From NCBI RefSeq assembly GCF_017583045.1, contig NZ_JAGFBF010000005.1, positions 186,001 to 250,000 of the forward strand: 64,000 nt of DNA. Direction: 5' to 3'. The notes beneath the pieces were generated by a model. That model was not told the origin of the DNA. It saw nothing but the letters and a program-made list of their open reading frames with translations, and did not search any database. A program made the translations under genes and the position numbers. This DNA comes from Leucobacter tardus (GTDB taxonomy: Bacteria > Actinomycetota > Actinomycetes > Actinomycetales > Microbacteriaceae). Positions within the stretch are counted from its first letter, which is position 1. Each line of letters starts with the position of its first letter. Below are positions 14,099 through 24,515 of this stretch, one piece after another.

Positions 14099-15088
14099 GT
14101 GAGCGTCGCGCACGAAGGCATCGGCTCCGCTGAGCGCGTCGGCCTCGAGGCCTACCGCCAGGCCGTGAGCGCGTCGTTCGTGCCGCTCGCGATCGCCTCG
14201 GAGCGGCCGTCCGGATTCTCCGGTGCGCTCAGCAGTGTGATGGCCGGCGAAGTCGCATTCACCGAGGTGGCGTCGACGCCGCAGCGCGTCGAGCGCACGC
14301 CCGAGACGATCGCCGCTGGCGGCAGCGGTTACTACAAGGTGAGTCTGCTGCTCTCCGGATCGAGCTTGCTCGTCCAAGACGGGCGGGAGGTCACGATGCA
14401 CCCGGGCGACCTCGCCTTCTACGACACGTCTCGACCGTACTCGCTGCTCTTCGACGGCGACTTCCGGAATCTGATCATGATGTTTCCGAAGCGCCTCATC
14501 GAGTACCCGGCGTCGGTGAGCGACGCCCTCACCGCGGTGTCGCTCGGTGCGGAGCATCGGCTCTCCGGCGTGACTGCGGAGTTCATCGCTCGATCCGCGC
14601 CCGAGCTGCGTCACCTCGGCGACTCCGCACGCGCGCGGCTCGCTCGGACCGGAGTCGACCTGATGAACACGATGATCTCCGCGATCCTCGGCTCCGAGAC
14701 ACGCGGCACCTCACGCGAACCGTCACCGCTCGACGGTGTGCTGCGCTTCATGACCGAGCATCTCTCCTCGCCGGCACTGTCGCCCGCGACCATCGCCGCT
14801 GCCAACTTCATCTCGGTGCGGCATCTGCATGCGGTGTTCCGACGCGAGGACACGACGGTCTCCCGATGGATCAAGGATCGGCGGATGGAGCGGTGCCGCG
14901 TCGACCTCTCGGATCCGGCGCTCGCACACCTGTCGATCGCGTCGATCGCCGCGCGGTGGGGGATCACGGATCCGGCGTACTTCAGCCGAGTCTTCCGGGC
15001 CGCGTACGGCATGTCACCGCGGGAGTGCCGTGGTCCGCGCGTCGATGACGGGCGGACCACGCACCCCGTTTCAGCGCCGCGCCCCTGA
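14099..15088 (+). CDS. AraC-family regulator of the amine catabolic genes
   Basis: I start this at GTG 14099, which has AGGGGG 8 bases upstream, giving 329 residues; longer in-frame starts lack a site. The N-terminal half is an AraC_binding_2-type cupin-like sensor (VQDGREVTMHPGDLAFYDTS). The C-terminal half is a double HTH_18 domain ending in WGITDPAYFSRVFRAAYGMS, the classic AraC signature. This architecture matches FeaR, the activator of amine oxidase and aldehyde dehydrogenase genes in other bacteria. It converges on and overlaps the GMC oxidoreductase gene by 18 bases. Confidence 0.88.
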   Translation: MSVAHEGIGSAERVGLEAYRQAVSASFVPLAIASERPSGFSGALSSVMAGEVAFTEVASTPQRVERTPETIAAGGSGYYKVSLLLSGSSLLVQDGREVTMHPGDLAFYDTSRPYSLLFDGDFRNLIMMFPKRLIEYPASVSDALTAVSLGAEHRLSGVTAEFIARSAPELRHLGDSARARLARTGVDLMNTMISAILGSETRGTSREPSPLDGVLRFMTEHLSSPALSPATIAAANFISVRHLHAVFRREDTTVSRWIKDRRMERCRVDLSDPALAHLSIASIAARWGITDPAYFSRVFRAAYGMSPRECRGPRVDDGRTTHPVSAPRP

Positions 15089-16639
15089 GAGGACGAATCG
15101 CGCCGCCATCTCACCGATCAACACCGAAGGGGCGTTCGTGTTGCCGGTCGGCACCTTCGGCATGATCGATGCGTCCGCGACGCGTAGACCGTCCACACCG
15201 TGCACCGTGAGACGCGGCGAGACGACCGCGGTGTCGTCGATGCCCATCCGACACGTGGAGACCTGGTGGTGATAGACGACCACCTGCTCCCGGGCGTACC
15301 GGACCAGCTGCTCATCGGTGACCACCTCGGGACCCGGGTACACCTCCTCCGCGCCCCAGCCGCCAGCGTCGGGGTCGGCGTGCAGAGACGCCTGCGTGCC
15401 GATGTCCCGGCACTGCTTGATCGACGCGAGCATCGACGCGACATCGTCCTCGTGATGCAGCGCGTCGAGGTCGATGATCGTCGGATCGTGCGGCCCTGGC
15501 CCCGAAAGCGTGACGGACCCGCGGGACCGCGGGGTGACGATTCCGGCGAGCAGCGAGAAGCCGTCGGGCGACTGCGGCTCGAGATCCTCGTAGTACATCG
15601 GCACGGAGAAGAAGATCGGTTGCGTGTCCGGGCGATCGAGCTCCGGGCGACTCTTCCAGAACAGGTGCGACTGGGTCACGGAGACACCGCTGCGCGGGGC
15701 GCCGACGGGTCGGCCCGTGCGGAACACGATCGGAACGAGGAGGTGGTCGTGGAGCTCTTTGCCCACACCGGGCAGGTCTGCGACCGGTGGAATGCCGATC
15801 GCCGCGAGCTCATCCGCCGGACCGAGTCCCGATCGCAGCATGATGCGGGGCGAGTCGAGCGCACCTGCGCAGAGGATCACCTCGTCCGCTCGCAGCTCCC
15901 GCACCTCGCCCGCTTGCTCGTAGCGGACGCCGACCACGCGCGGGCGGTCACTCTCCGATGCATCGTCGAAGATCATCTCGTGCACCCAGCATCCGGTCTC
16001 GACGGTGACGCGGTCGCGCACGGGTTTGAGGTACGCCATGTAGGTGTTCCAGCGTCGCGGCCCGCGCATCGTGACCTGCTGCTGCGACACCCCGTCGAGC
16101 GTGGCACCATTGTAATCGGGATTGAACGCGACACCCGACTCCACCGAGGCGTCGATGATCGACTGCTGGATCGGATCGAGCGGATACCCGTTGACGACGT
16201 CGAGCAGACCGTCGGTGCCGTGGAACTCCGGATCGCCGTCGCCGTGGAACCGCTCGATCTCGCGGTAGACCGGCAGCACGTCCGACCAGGACCATCCGTC
16301 GTTGCCGTCGGCGGCCCAATCATCGAAGTCACGCGGGTGTCCGCGGACCCAGATCATGGCGTTGAGGGCGTGCGATCCGCCGAGGACCTTCCCGCGGGGA
16401 AGATGCAGGCGGCGGTCCGCCGCGTGGGGTTGCGGAATCGTGCGGTAGTCCCAGTCCTGGGCACTGTGCCAGAGCGCCGGCATGCCCATGGGGTCATGGA
16501 TGTCGGGGTTGGTGTCGTCGTCCCCGGCCTCGAGCACGGTCACGGTCACCCCGGCGTCGGACAGTCTCCGGGCGATCACGGAACCCGCCGAACCGGCGCC
16601 GACGATGATGACGCTTTCGGGGATCTGGGATTCGGTCAT
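15071..16639 (-). CDS. GMC-family FAD oxidoreductase (choline/alcohol dehydrogenase type)
   Basis: This encodes 522 residues from ATG 16639 with GGAAGGAG upstream. FAD-binding GAGSAGSVIARRLSDAG lies near residue 14, then the GMC signature region (GKVLGGSHALNAMIWVRG) and the C-terminal active-site part VYHHQVSTCRMG and PTGNTNAPSVLIGE. GMC enzymes oxidise alcohols such as choline to aldehydes. It is divergent from the copper amine oxidase gene across a 190-base gap, so it probably belongs to the same regulon and supplies aldehydes, or handles amino alcohols, for the nearby dehydrogenase. The substrate cannot be read from the sequence. Confidence 0.9.
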   Translation of the reverse strand: MTESQIPESVIIVGAGSAGSVIARRLSDAGVTVTVLEAGDDDTNPDIHDPMGMPALWHSAQDWDYRTIPQPHAADRRLHLPRGKVLGGSHALNAMIWVRGHPRDFDDWAADGNDGWSWSDVLPVYREIERFHGDGDPEFHGTDGLLDVVNGYPLDPIQQSIIDASVESGVAFNPDYNGATLDGVSQQQVTMRGPRRWNTYMAYLKPVRDRVTVETGCWVHEMIFDDASESDRPRVVGVRYEQAGEVRELRADEVILCAGALDSPRIMLRSGLGPADELAAIGIPPVADLPGVGKELHDHLLVPIVFRTGRPVGAPRSGVSVTQSHLFWKSRPELDRPDTQPIFFSVPMYYEDLEPQSPDGFSLLAGIVTPRSRGSVTLSGPGPHDPTIIDLDALHHEDDVASMLASIKQCRDIGTQASLHADPDAGGWGAEEVYPGPEVVTDEQLVRYAREQVVVYHHQVSTCRMGIDDTAVVSPRLTVHGVDGLRVADASIMPKVPTGNTNAPSVLIGEMAARFVLSGARR

Positions 16640-16747
16640 GGGATCACTCCTTCCGCAGTGCGGCGACGGTGCCGGACTGCTCGACTCGACCGTCGCACAG
16701 CAGGCGCGGGTTCGGGGCGGGTGAGCGGAGGAGCACACCCTCGTCCC

Positions 16748-16760
16748 AGTGCCGAGCACT
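16748..16760. promoter_or_regulatory. Palindrome AGTGC-N3-GCACT between divergent oxidoreductase genes
   Basis: A perfect 5-bp inverted repeat with a 3-base centre lies in the 190-base region between the GMC gene (starting at 16639 leftward) and the amine oxidase gene (starting at 16830 rightward). It is a candidate operator; AraC proteins more often use direct repeats, so the binding protein is open. Confidence 0.4.
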
Positions 16761-16829
16761 GATGAACAATTCCCCTGCACGTGGATGACCTACCGTGGAG
16801 AGCAACCACCGGACTCGATGAGGATTCCC

Positions 16830-18839
16830 ATGACACACCAGCCCGACGTCACGCACACCCACGGAAAGCGCGTCAGCACGCCCACTGAGGCCCAGCATCC
16901 GCTCGATCCGCTGAACGCGGGCGAGTTCACCGCCATCCGCAGGCTCTTGGAGCGCGCGGGCCACCTGACGGCGCACGTCCGCGTGGCGATGCTGCTCCCC
17001 GTCGACCCGCCGAAGGCGACGCTCGCGGCGTGGACCTTGGGCGAGCCGTTCGAGCGACGCGCGAACGTGATCCTGCTGGATCGCTCCGATGGCACGCACA
17101 CCGAGGTGGTCGTCTCCATCACGGAGAATCGCGTTGTTACGGCGAACGTGCTGCCACCCACGCCCGAGCGCGGCCAAGCCGCCGTGCTGATGGAGGAGTT
17201 CTTCGAGGTCGCCGATATCGTCAAGGCCGACCCGCGGTGGCGGGCCGCCATGGAGCGACGCGGACTCGCCGACCATATCGACACCTGCTTCTGCTCCCCG
17301 CTGGCGCCCGGGTACTTCGCCGACGAGACCGAGGACACCGGTCGCCGATACCTGCGGTCGCTGACCTATCTCGTGCCGAATGAGGGCGACAGCCCGTGGG
17401 CGCACCCGGTCGAGGGACTCATCGTCAAAGTGGACATGATCGCCCGCGAGGTCTTCGCGGTCCACGACGAGGGTGACATCGAGACCCCGCTCAAGCACGG
17501 CAACTACTCGCTGGACGCCCAAGGACCCGCGCGCACGAGCCTGAAGCCGATCGAGATCACGCAGCCGGAGGGGCCGAGCTTCTCGGTTGACGGCAACCTC
17601 GTGCAGTGGGAGAACTGGCGGCTTCACGTCGGGTTCAATGCGCGCGAGGGCCTCGTGCTCAGTGACATCACCTGGCGCGATGGCGCGGAGGATCGGCGCG
17701 TGCTCACCCGCGCGAGTGTTCCCGAGATGGTCGTCCCGTACGGTGACGTCGATGAGACGCGCTACTGGGTGAGCTACTTCGATGCCGGCGAGTACCTGCT
17801 CGGTCGCAGCGCCAACCCGCTCGCGCTCGGCTGCGACTGCCTCGGCGTGATCCACTACTTCGACGCGTTCGTGAACGATGACCTCGGCAACCCCGTGAAG
17901 CTCGACCAGGTCATCTGCATGCACGAGGAGGACTACGGCATCCAGTGGAAGCACACCGACCTCGCGGGCACCCCCGACACGCGGCGCAGCCGTCGCCTGG
18001 TGATCAGCTACTTCGCCACGGTCGGCAATTACGACTACGGATTCTTCTGGTACTTCTACCTCGACGGATCGATTCAGGTCGAAGCGAAGGCTACGGGCGT
18101 GGTCTTCGGCGGTGCGAACATTGCCGGATCCGACAACGCCTTCAACACCGAGATCTCCCCGGGTCTGTTCACGCCCGTGCACCAGCACATCTTCTCGGCA
18201 CGGCTCGACGTCGCGATCGATGGCGAGGACAACACGCTGCATGAGATCGAGGTGGTGCCGCTGCCGACCGGTCCGCTCAACCCGCGGGGCAATGCGTTCA
18301 CCTGGTCCGACCGACAGCTCACCTGCGAACAGGACGCGCAGCGCATGGCCGATGGGCTCTCCGGACGCGTGTGGGAGGTGCGCAGCGCCCACCGCACCAA
18401 TCACGTCGGGAAGCCCACCGGGTACCGTCTCACCCCAGAGGGGAAACCGGTGCTGCTCGCGCAACCGGACTCGTCTGTGTTCGCCCGCGCGAACTTCGCG
18501 TCGAAGCACCTGTGGGGCACGCGCTACGCAGAGGACGAGCGCTACCCGGCCGGCACGTTCCCGAGCCAGAGCAGCGGCTGGCAGGGTCTGCCGACTTGGA
18601 CGCGCGACAACCGGAGTCTCGATGGCACGGACATCGTGCTCTGGCACCAGTTCGGCCCCACGCACCTGCCGCGGACCGAGGACTGGCCGGTCATGCCGGT
18701 CGACTATTCGGGCTTCTGGTTCACGCCGCACGGGTTCCTCGATCAGAATCCGACCATGGACCTTCCCGCCGACGCACGTGCGCCGGGCGCCTCCGGCGAC
18801 GACGCATGCTGCGCCGCAGACGACGCACCGCATCACTGA
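16830..18839 (+). CDS. Copper-containing primary amine oxidase
   Basis: This encodes 669 residues from ATG 16830 (MTHQPDVTH) with GAGGA upstream. The topaquinone precursor tyrosine is Y401 in the NYDY motif; the catalytic base is D318 in YFDAGEY; copper ligands H451 and H453 lie in HQHIF, with a third histidine expected near the C-terminus. The enzyme turns primary amines into aldehydes with release of ammonia and hydrogen peroxide. No signal peptide is seen, so it is cytoplasmic. It is followed by the aldehyde dehydrogenase after 28 bases, forming a two-step amine degradation operon. Confidence 0.96.
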   Translation: MTHQPDVTHTHGKRVSTPTEAQHPLDPLNAGEFTAIRRLLERAGHLTAHVRVAMLLPVDPPKATLAAWTLGEPFERRANVILLDRSDGTHTEVVVSITENRVVTANVLPPTPERGQAAVLMEEFFEVADIVKADPRWRAAMERRGLADHIDTCFCSPLAPGYFADETEDTGRRYLRSLTYLVPNEGDSPWAHPVEGLIVKVDMIAREVFAVHDEGDIETPLKHGNYSLDAQGPARTSLKPIEITQPEGPSFSVDGNLVQWENWRLHVGFNAREGLVLSDITWRDGAEDRRVLTRASVPEMVVPYGDVDETRYWVSYFDAGEYLLGRSANPLALGCDCLGVIHYFDAFVNDDLGNPVKLDQVICMHEEDYGIQWKHTDLAGTPDTRRSRRLVISYFATVGNYDYGFFWYFYLDGSIQVEAKATGVVFGGANIAGSDNAFNTEISPGLFTPVHQHIFSARLDVAIDGEDNTLHEIEVVPLPTGPLNPRGNAFTWSDRQLTCEQDAQRMADGLSGRVWEVRSAHRTNHVGKPTGYRLTPEGKPVLLAQPDSSVFARANFASKHLWGTRYAEDERYPAGTFPSQSSGWQGLPTWTRDNRSLDGTDIVLWHQFGPTHLPRTEDWPVMPVDYSGFWFTPHGFLDQNPTMDLPADARAPGASGDDACCAADDAPHH

Positions 18840-18867
18840 TTCCCACGAGTTCACAGGAGAACCCCAC

Positions 18868-20271
18868 ATGTACACGTACGACAGCCTGCTCGCCGCCATC
18901 ACCGTCGAGAACGGACACGAGATCTTCAACCCGGCGACCGGAGAGCTCATCGGTCGCGTCCCCGAGCACACCGCGGCCGACGTTGACGCGGCGATCGCTC
19001 GCGCCGCAGCAGCGCAGCGGGAGTGGGCGGCGCTGAGCGACAGCGAGCGGGTCGACACCCTGAACCGCGTCGCCGACGCCATCGACGCGAACGCGGAAGC
19101 GCTCGCCGAACTGCTCTCACGCGAACAGGGAAAGCCGCTCAACGGTCCGAACGCCCGCTTCGAAGTCGGGGGATGCGCCGCCTGGACGCGCGTGCCGGCC
19201 GGCACCCCGCTGCCCGTCGAGGTCGTCGTCGACGACGGGGAAACCTACGCCGAGATGCACTACCGGCCTCTCGGCGTGGTCGGAGCGATCACTCCGTGGA
19301 ACTGGCCCATGATGATCGCGATCTGGCAGATCATCCCCGCGCTCCGCATGGGCAACACCGTCGTGTCGAAGCCGTCGGAGCACACGCCGCTCTCCGGTCT
19401 CGCCATCGCCCACGTGCTGAACACCGTGCTGCCCGAGGGGGCGCTGCACACGGTCGTCGGGGGCGGCGACCTCGGGACTCGGATCGTCGAGAGCGACCGC
19501 ATCGCGAAGGTCATGTTCACCGGATCGACCCGCACCGGCAAGAAGATCATCGCGGCGAGCGCGGGCAACGTGAAACGCCTCACGCTCGAGCTCGGCGGCA
19601 ATGACGCCGGGATCGTGCTCGACGACGTCGACCCGCAGGCGATCGCCGAGGGACTCTTCTGGGGCGCGTTCATCAATACCGGCCAGACGTGCGCGGCACT
19701 GAAGCGCCTCTACGTTCCCGACGCGATCTACGATCAGGTCGTCGAGGCCCTCGCCGGAGTCGCGCGGAACATGCCGATGGGGCAGGGCCTCGACGAGCAG
19801 AACGTGCTCGGACCGCTGCAGAACGAGATGCAGTTCGACGTGGTCGACCGTCTGGTGAAGGCCGCAACGGCGAGCGACGCGCGTGTCGTTCTGGGCGGGG
19901 ACCCCGATTACGACGCCCCGGGTTTCTTCTATCCGACGACGCTCATCGCCGACATCGATCCCGAGAACGATCTCGTGCGCGAAGAGCAATTCGGTCCGGT
20001 GCTCCCGATCATCCGCTACACCGATCTCGACGACGCGATCGCCCAGGCCAATGGGCTCGATGTCGGCCTCGGAGGATCGGTGTGGTCGTCGGACCGCGAC
20101 CGGGCCCGTGAGGTCGCGGCGCGCATCCAGGCGGGCACCGTGTGGATCAACGCGCACGGCACGATCAACCCCCTCGTCCCATTCGGCGGCGCGAAGCAGT
20201 CGGGGTACGGGCAGGAGTTCGGCGTCGCCGGCCTCAAGGCGGTCGCGCAGCCGCAGGTCATCCAGGGGTAG
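18868..20271 (+). CDS. NAD(P)-dependent aldehyde dehydrogenase
   Basis: This encodes 467 residues from ATG 18868 with AGGAGA upstream; the frame is open far upstream but that part overlaps the amine oxidase. It has the ALDH cofactor region PWNWP (about 143), FTGSTRTGK (217-225), catalytic E241 in LELGGNDAG and nucleophile C275 in NTGQTCAALK. It would oxidise the aldehydes made by the amine oxidase, as FeaB does in phenylethylamine or tyramine use. Last gene of the operon, followed by a hairpin. Confidence 0.95.
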   Translation: MYTYDSLLAAITVENGHEIFNPATGELIGRVPEHTAADVDAAIARAAAAQREWAALSDSERVDTLNRVADAIDANAEALAELLSREQGKPLNGPNARFEVGGCAAWTRVPAGTPLPVEVVVDDGETYAEMHYRPLGVVGAITPWNWPMMIAIWQIIPALRMGNTVVSKPSEHTPLSGLAIAHVLNTVLPEGALHTVVGGGDLGTRIVESDRIAKVMFTGSTRTGKKIIAASAGNVKRLTLELGGNDAGIVLDDVDPQAIAEGLFWGAFINTGQTCAALKRLYVPDAIYDQVVEALAGVARNMPMGQGLDEQNVLGPLQNEMQFDVVDRLVKAATASDARVVLGGDPDYDAPGFFYPTTLIADIDPENDLVREEQFGPVLPIIRYTDLDDAIAQANGLDVGLGGSVWSSDRDRAREVAARIQAGTVWINAHGTINPLVPFGGAKQSGYGQEFGVAGLKAVAQPQVIQG

Positions 20272-20291
20272 CGCGCACCGTCGTCCATTCG

Positions 20292-20336
20292 GGAGCCCGA
20301 TGCTTCGCCGCAGTTCGGCGGAGGATCGGGCTCTCC
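20292..20336 (+). terminator. Stem-loop between aldehyde dehydrogenase and thrS
   Basis: An outer inverted repeat (GGAGCCCGAT with its complement, one base off at the end) encloses a second hairpin CGCCG-N5-CGGCG. There is no long T-run after it. It probably ends the amine operon; an attenuator for thrS is unlikely because the thrS -10 box (TAGAAT, 20340-20345) lies downstream. Confidence 0.55.
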
Positions 20337-20409
20337 GAGTAGAATCGATGCGTTGTGCGCCTCGAGCGCACGGCGCACGCAACTCGACGCATCTCGAAGG
20401 AGCTCATCA

Positions 20410-22371
20410 GTGGCCGACGGCTTCTCCCTCTTCTCCGATCCCGCCATTGTCGCCATGCGCGTCAACGGGGAACTCCGCGACCTCGCCACCGAGGTGACGG
20501 AGACGGACACGGTCGAGGGGGTCACGATCGACTCGCCCGATGGACTCGACATCCTGCGGCACTCCGCAGCCCACGTGCTCGCGCAGGCGGTGCAGCGCAT
20601 CACCCCCGAGACGACGCTCGGCATCGGCCCGCCCGTCGCCGACGGGTTCTACTACGATTTCGATCCATCCGAGGCGTTCGTGCCCGAGGACCTCAAAGCG
20701 ATCTCGAAGGAGATGGCCCGCATCATCAAGCAGGGTCAGCGCTTCACGCGACGCGTCGTCACCGAGGACGAGGCGCGCGCCGAGCTGGCGGGCGAACCGT
20801 ACAAGCTTGAACTCATCGGTTTGAAGGGCGCATCAGGCGACTCCGGCGAAGACGTCGAAGTCGGCGGATCCGAGCTCACGATCTACGACAACGTCGACCC
20901 GAAGACGGGTGAGGTGCAGTGGAAGGATCTCTGTCGCGGACCGCACCTGCCGTCGACGAAGCTCATCGGCAACGGCTGGGCGCTCACGCGCAGCGCCGCC
21001 GCGTACTGGCGCGGGAGCGAGGCGAACCCGATGCTGCAGCGCATCTACGGCACCGCGTGGCCGACGAAGGACGAGCTGCGCGAGTACCAGACCCGTCTCG
21101 AGGAAGCGGCGAAGCGCGATCACCGCAAACTCGGGCGTGAACTCGACCTGTTCTCGTTCCCCGACGAGATCGGATCGGGACTCGCCGTCTTCCACCCGCG
21201 CGGCGGCATCATCCGTCACGAGATCGAGTCCTTCATGCAGGCGCAGCTCCTGAAGAACGGGTACGAGTTCGTCAACAGTCCGCACATCACCAAGGGGTCG
21301 CTCTTCGAGACGAGCCAGCACCTCAACTGGTACCGGGACGGTATGTTCCCCGCGATGCACCTCGACGAGGTCGTCGACGCCGAAGGCAACGTCACGAAAC
21401 CGGGTCAGGACTACTACCTGAAGCCGATGAACTGCCCGTTCCACAACCTCATCTTCCGCTCGCGGGCGCGCAGCTATCGCGAGCTCCCGCTGCGGCTCTC
21501 CGAGTTCGGCACGGTCTACCGGTACGAGAAGAGCGGCACCCTGTCGGGGCTCACCCGCGTGCGCGGGCTGACGCAGGATGACGCTCACACGTACGTCACC
21601 GAGGAGCAGACGAAGGACGAGATCAAGCGTCAGCTCGAGCTCGTCTTCGAAACGCTGCGCGGCTACGGCCTCGACGACTTCTACCTCGAACTGTCGACCC
21701 GGGACCCCGAGAAATCGGTCGGATCAGATGAGCAGTGGGAGGTCGCGACCGAGACGCTGCGCCAGGTCGGCGAGGAGTCCGGGCTCGAGCTCGTCGACGA
21801 CCCGGGCGGGGCGGCCTTCTACGGACCGAAGATCTCCGTGCAGGCGCGCGACGCGATCGGTCGCACCTGGCAGCTCTCGACCGTGCAGCTCGACTTCAAC
21901 CAGCCCGCCCTGTTCGAGCTCGAGTACGCAGCGGCGGACGGCAGCCGCAAGCAGCCCGTCATGATCCACCGCGCCCTGCTCGGCTCGATCGAGCGGTTCT
22001 TCGCGATCCTGCTCGAGCACTACGCGGGCGCGTTCCCGGCGTGGCTCTCACCCGTGCAGGTGGTCGGCATCCCGGTCGCCGACGAGTACGGCCCGTATCT
22101 CGACGAGGTCATCGAGCGCCTCCGCACGTGGGGAGTGCGCGCCGAAGTCGACCACACCGACGACCGGATGCCGAAGAAGATCCGCACCCACACGAAGGGG
22201 AAGGTCCCGTTCCAGCTCATCGCGGGCGAGGACGACCGGTCCGCCGGAGCCGTCAGCTTCCGCTTCCGCGACGGCAGCCAGATCAACGGGGTACCGGTCG
22301 AGGAGGCGATCGAGCGGATCGTCACGGCGATCGAGCAGAAGGATCCGGCGACGACGGCGTGGCAGGTATGA
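20410..22371 (+). CDS. thrS: Threonyl-tRNA synthetase
   Basis: I start this at GTG 20410 with AAGGAG upstream, giving 653 residues. A short N-terminal remnant stands where the TGS domain normally is: the editing-domain motif HSAAHVLAQ begins near residue 54. The editing domain also has CRGPH. The class II catalytic core follows, with [21 protein letters not shown] and [19 protein letters not shown], then the anticodon-binding domain. It charges tRNA-Thr and edits Ser-tRNA. A TAGAAT box at 20340-20345 gives a leader of about 60 bases. The stop overlaps the HIT gene by 4 bases. Confidence 0.97.
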   Translation: MADGFSLFSDPAIVAMRVNGELRDLATEVTETDTVEGVTIDSPDGLDILRHSAAHVLAQAVQRITPETTLGIGPPVADGFYYDFDPSEAFVPEDLKAISKEMARIIKQGQRFTRRVVTEDEARAELAGEPYKLELIGLKGASGDSGEDVEVGGSELTIYDNVDPKTGEVQWKDLCRGPHLPSTKLIGNGWALTRSAAAYWRGSEANPMLQRIYGTAWPTKDELREYQTRLEEAAKRDHRKLGRELDLFSFPDEIGSGLAVFHPRGGIIRHEIESFMQAQLLKNGYEFVNSPHITKGSLFETSQHLNWYRDGMFPAMHLDEVVDAEGNVTKPGQDYYLKPMNCPFHNLIFRSRARSYRELPLRLSEFGTVYRYEKSGTLSGLTRVRGLTQDDAHTYVTEEQTKDEIKRQLELVFETLRGYGLDDFYLELSTRDPEKSVGSDEQWEVATETLRQVGEESGLELVDDPGGAAFYGPKISVQARDAIGRTWQLSTVQLDFNQPALFELEYAAADGSRKQPVMIHRALLGSIERFFAILLEHYAGAFPAWLSPVQVVGIPVADEYGPYLDEVIERLRTWGVRAEVDHTDDRMPKKIRTHTKGKVPFQLIAGEDDRSAGAVSFRFRDGSQINGVPVEEAIERIVTAIEQKDPATTAWQV

Positions 22372-22919
22372 GCGATGCGGTGCGCCCTGAGGGTGTCGCC
22401 GAGAGCGGGATGGTCGGCGAGCCCGACGAGCTGCAGCGCCTCTGGGTGCCGCACCGGATGGTGTACGTCTCCGACCATCAGCAGCCGGATCACACCGACT
22501 GCCCGTTCTGCGCGGCGCCGCAGCGCGCCGACGAGGACGCCCTCATCGTCGCCCGCGGCGAGACGAGCTACGTCATCATGAATCTGTTCCCGTACAACAA
22601 CGGGCACATGCTCGTCTGCCCGTACCGTCACGTCTCGCAGTACGACGAGGCGACGCCCGAAGAGGTGGCGGAGATCGGGGCGCTGACGCAGACGGCCATG
22701 CGCGTCGCGCGCGACGTCATGGGCTGCCACGGGTTCAACATCGGCATGAACCAGGGCGCCATCGCCGGCGCCGGAGTCGCCGCGCACCTGCACCAGCACA
22801 TCGTGCCGCGATGGGCCTCGGACGCGAACTTCTTCCCGATCATCGGGAAGACGAAAGCGATGCCGCAGCTGCTGGGCGACGTGCGTGAGGCGATCGCGGC
22901 GGCCTGGCCGCACCCGTAG
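22368..22919 (+). CDS. HIT-domain nucleotide phosphorylase/hydrolase
   Basis: 183 residues, ATG overlapping the thrS stop (ATGA). It contains a CPFC zinc pair, the [15 protein letters not shown] segment and the histidine triad [11 protein letters not shown] near residue 145. This type cleaves dinucleoside polyphosphates such as Ap4A (Ap4A phosphorylase-like). Coupling to thrS makes sense because aminoacyl-tRNA synthetases make Ap4A as a by-product. The substrate is inferred from family. Confidence 0.92.
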   Translation: MSDAVRPEGVAESGMVGEPDELQRLWVPHRMVYVSDHQQPDHTDCPFCAAPQRADEDALIVARGETSYVIMNLFPYNNGHMLVCPYRHVSQYDEATPEEVAEIGALTQTAMRVARDVMGCHGFNIGMNQGAIAGAGVAAHLHQHIVPRWASDANFFPIIGKTKAMPQLLGDVREAIAAAWPHP

Positions 22920-22973
22920 CCGCTCCGGGATTACCCTGGAAGCGGAACCACGAACGAAGGAAGAGGAACCACT

Positions 22974-23747
22974 GTGTCAGGACACTCCAAGTGGGCGACG
23001 ACCAAGCACAAGAAGGCCATCATCGACGCGAAGCGCGCCAAGGCCTTCGCGAAGTACATCAAGAACATCGAGGTCGCGGCGCGCATCGGCGGCGCCGACC
23101 TGGCGGGCAACCCGACGCTCGCCGAAGCCGTGCACAAGGCGAAGAAGAACTCGGTGCCGGGCGACAACATCGACCGCGCCATCAAGCGCGGCGCCGGCCT
23201 CACCGGTGATGCCGTCGAGTACTCGACCATCATGTACGAGGGCTACGGTCCGAACGGCGTCGCGATGCTCATCGAGTGCCTCACCGACAACAAGAACCGG
23301 GCGGCAGCCGAGGTGCGGACGGCAGTCAGTCGCAACGGCGGCAACATGGCGGATCCCGGCAGCGTCGCCTACAACTTCGAGCGCCGCGGAGTGATCACGG
23401 TCCCCGCCGAGGGGACGACCGAGGACGACGTGCTGGTCGCCGTGCTCGACGCCGGAGCGGAAGAGGTCGCGCCGACGCCGAACGGCGAGGCCTTCGAGGT
23501 CTTCACCGACGCCTCCGACCTGCAGGCCGCCCGTACCGCGCTCGTCGACGCCGGGATCGACTACGACTCGGCCGAGGCGGAGTTCGTGCCGAACCTCCGC
23601 GTCGAGGTCGATGCCGACACGGCTCGCAAGGTGTTCCGCCTCATCGACGCGCTCGAAGACAGCGACGACGTGCAGAACGTCTTCACCAACTTCGCTCTCA
23701 GCCCCGAGGTGCAAACCGAACTCGCTGCAGACGACGACGAGGAATAG
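22974..23747 (+). CDS. YebC/PmpR-family protein
   Basis: 257 residues from a GTG start with GGAAGAGGAACC just upstream. It begins with the family hallmark [20 protein letters not shown] and carries [20 protein letters not shown]. Members were described as transcription regulators (PmpR) and more recently as factors that ease ribosome stalling at proline runs. The position just before ruvC is conserved in many bacteria. Full length, with the usual acidic C-terminus. Confidence 0.95.
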   Translation: MSGHSKWATTKHKKAIIDAKRAKAFAKYIKNIEVAARIGGADLAGNPTLAEAVHKAKKNSVPGDNIDRAIKRGAGLTGDAVEYSTIMYEGYGPNGVAMLIECLTDNKNRAAAEVRTAVSRNGGNMADPGSVAYNFERRGVITVPAEGTTEDDVLVAVLDAGAEEVAPTPNGEAFEVFTDASDLQAARTALVDAGIDYDSAEAEFVPNLRVEVDADTARKVFRLIDALEDSDDVQNVFTNFALSPEVQTELAADDDEE

Positions 23748-23757
23748 CGCGGACTCC

Positions 23758-24351
23758 GTGCGCATCCTCGGCATCGACCCAGGCCTCACGCGTTGCGGCG
23801 TCGGCGTGGTGACCATGGGTGGCGGTCGGCGCGTGGAATTCGAGCACGTCGAAGTCATGTCGAGTGCGGCTGATGCGCCGATCGCTGCGCGTATCCACCG
23901 CATCGGTGAGGGGATCGCGCGACTCCTCGATGGCGATGCGATCGATGCGATCGCGCTCGAACGGGTCTTCGCGCAGCAGAACCTGCCGAGCGTCATGGGC
24001 GTCGCGCAGATCAGCGGGGTCGTCATGTACCTCGCGGAGCAGCGCGGGGTACCCGTGGCGCTCTACACCCCGAACGAGGTCAAATCGCAGGTGACGGGAT
24101 ACGGGAGCGCCGACAAGGCGCAGGTGACCACGATGGTGACGCGCTTGCTGCGCCTGCAGGCCCCGCCGAAACCCGCTGATGCGGCCGATGCCCTCGCCCT
24201 CGCCATCACGCACGCGTGGCACCTCGGCCGCGGCGGCGCCGCTGACCGCGCCGGCGCGAGCCGTGCGCCCGCGGGGGAGACCGCGGCCCAGCGGGCCTGG
24301 CGCGAGGCCGAGCGCAAGAGCGGCGCCCGCAGGCGCGGCGCCCGCGCCTGA
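23758..24351 (+). CDS. ruvC: Holliday junction resolvase RuvC
   Basis: 197 residues from GTG 23758, 10 bases after yebC. Catalytic acids D7 (GIDPGL), E68 (ALERVF), D141 and D144 (DAADALALAITHAWH) match the E. coli pattern. It cuts Holliday junctions in recombination repair. After the catalytic domain there is an Arg/Ala-rich tail of about 40 residues. Unlike in most actinobacteria, ruvA and ruvB do not follow; the next gene converges from the other strand. Confidence 0.96.
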   Translation: MRILGIDPGLTRCGVGVVTMGGGRRVEFEHVEVMSSAADAPIAARIHRIGEGIARLLDGDAIDAIALERVFAQQNLPSVMGVAQISGVVMYLAEQRGVPVALYTPNEVKSQVTGYGSADKAQVTTMVTRLLRLQAPPKPADAADALALAITHAWHLGRGGAADRAGASRAPAGETAAQRAWREAERKSGARRRGARA

Positions 24352-24515
24352 GCGCCTGAGTCGCGCGCGTCCACACCTGCCTCGCCCCGCCCCGCCACGC
24401 CCCTCCGCCGAGATCGCAGTTTGGCGCCCTTCGCAGGCGCCGAAGCACGATTTCGCGCGCTCTCGACGATGCGTGCGGGTGGGGCGCTCGTCTCGGCACC
24501 CCGGACCAGCCTCCG

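Noticed and set aside
16644..19205. An 853-codon open frame antisense to the amine oxidase gene
   Set aside because: It is antisense to a gene with full catalytic motifs and has the Arg/His/Val-rich composition of a shadow frame in high-GC DNA.
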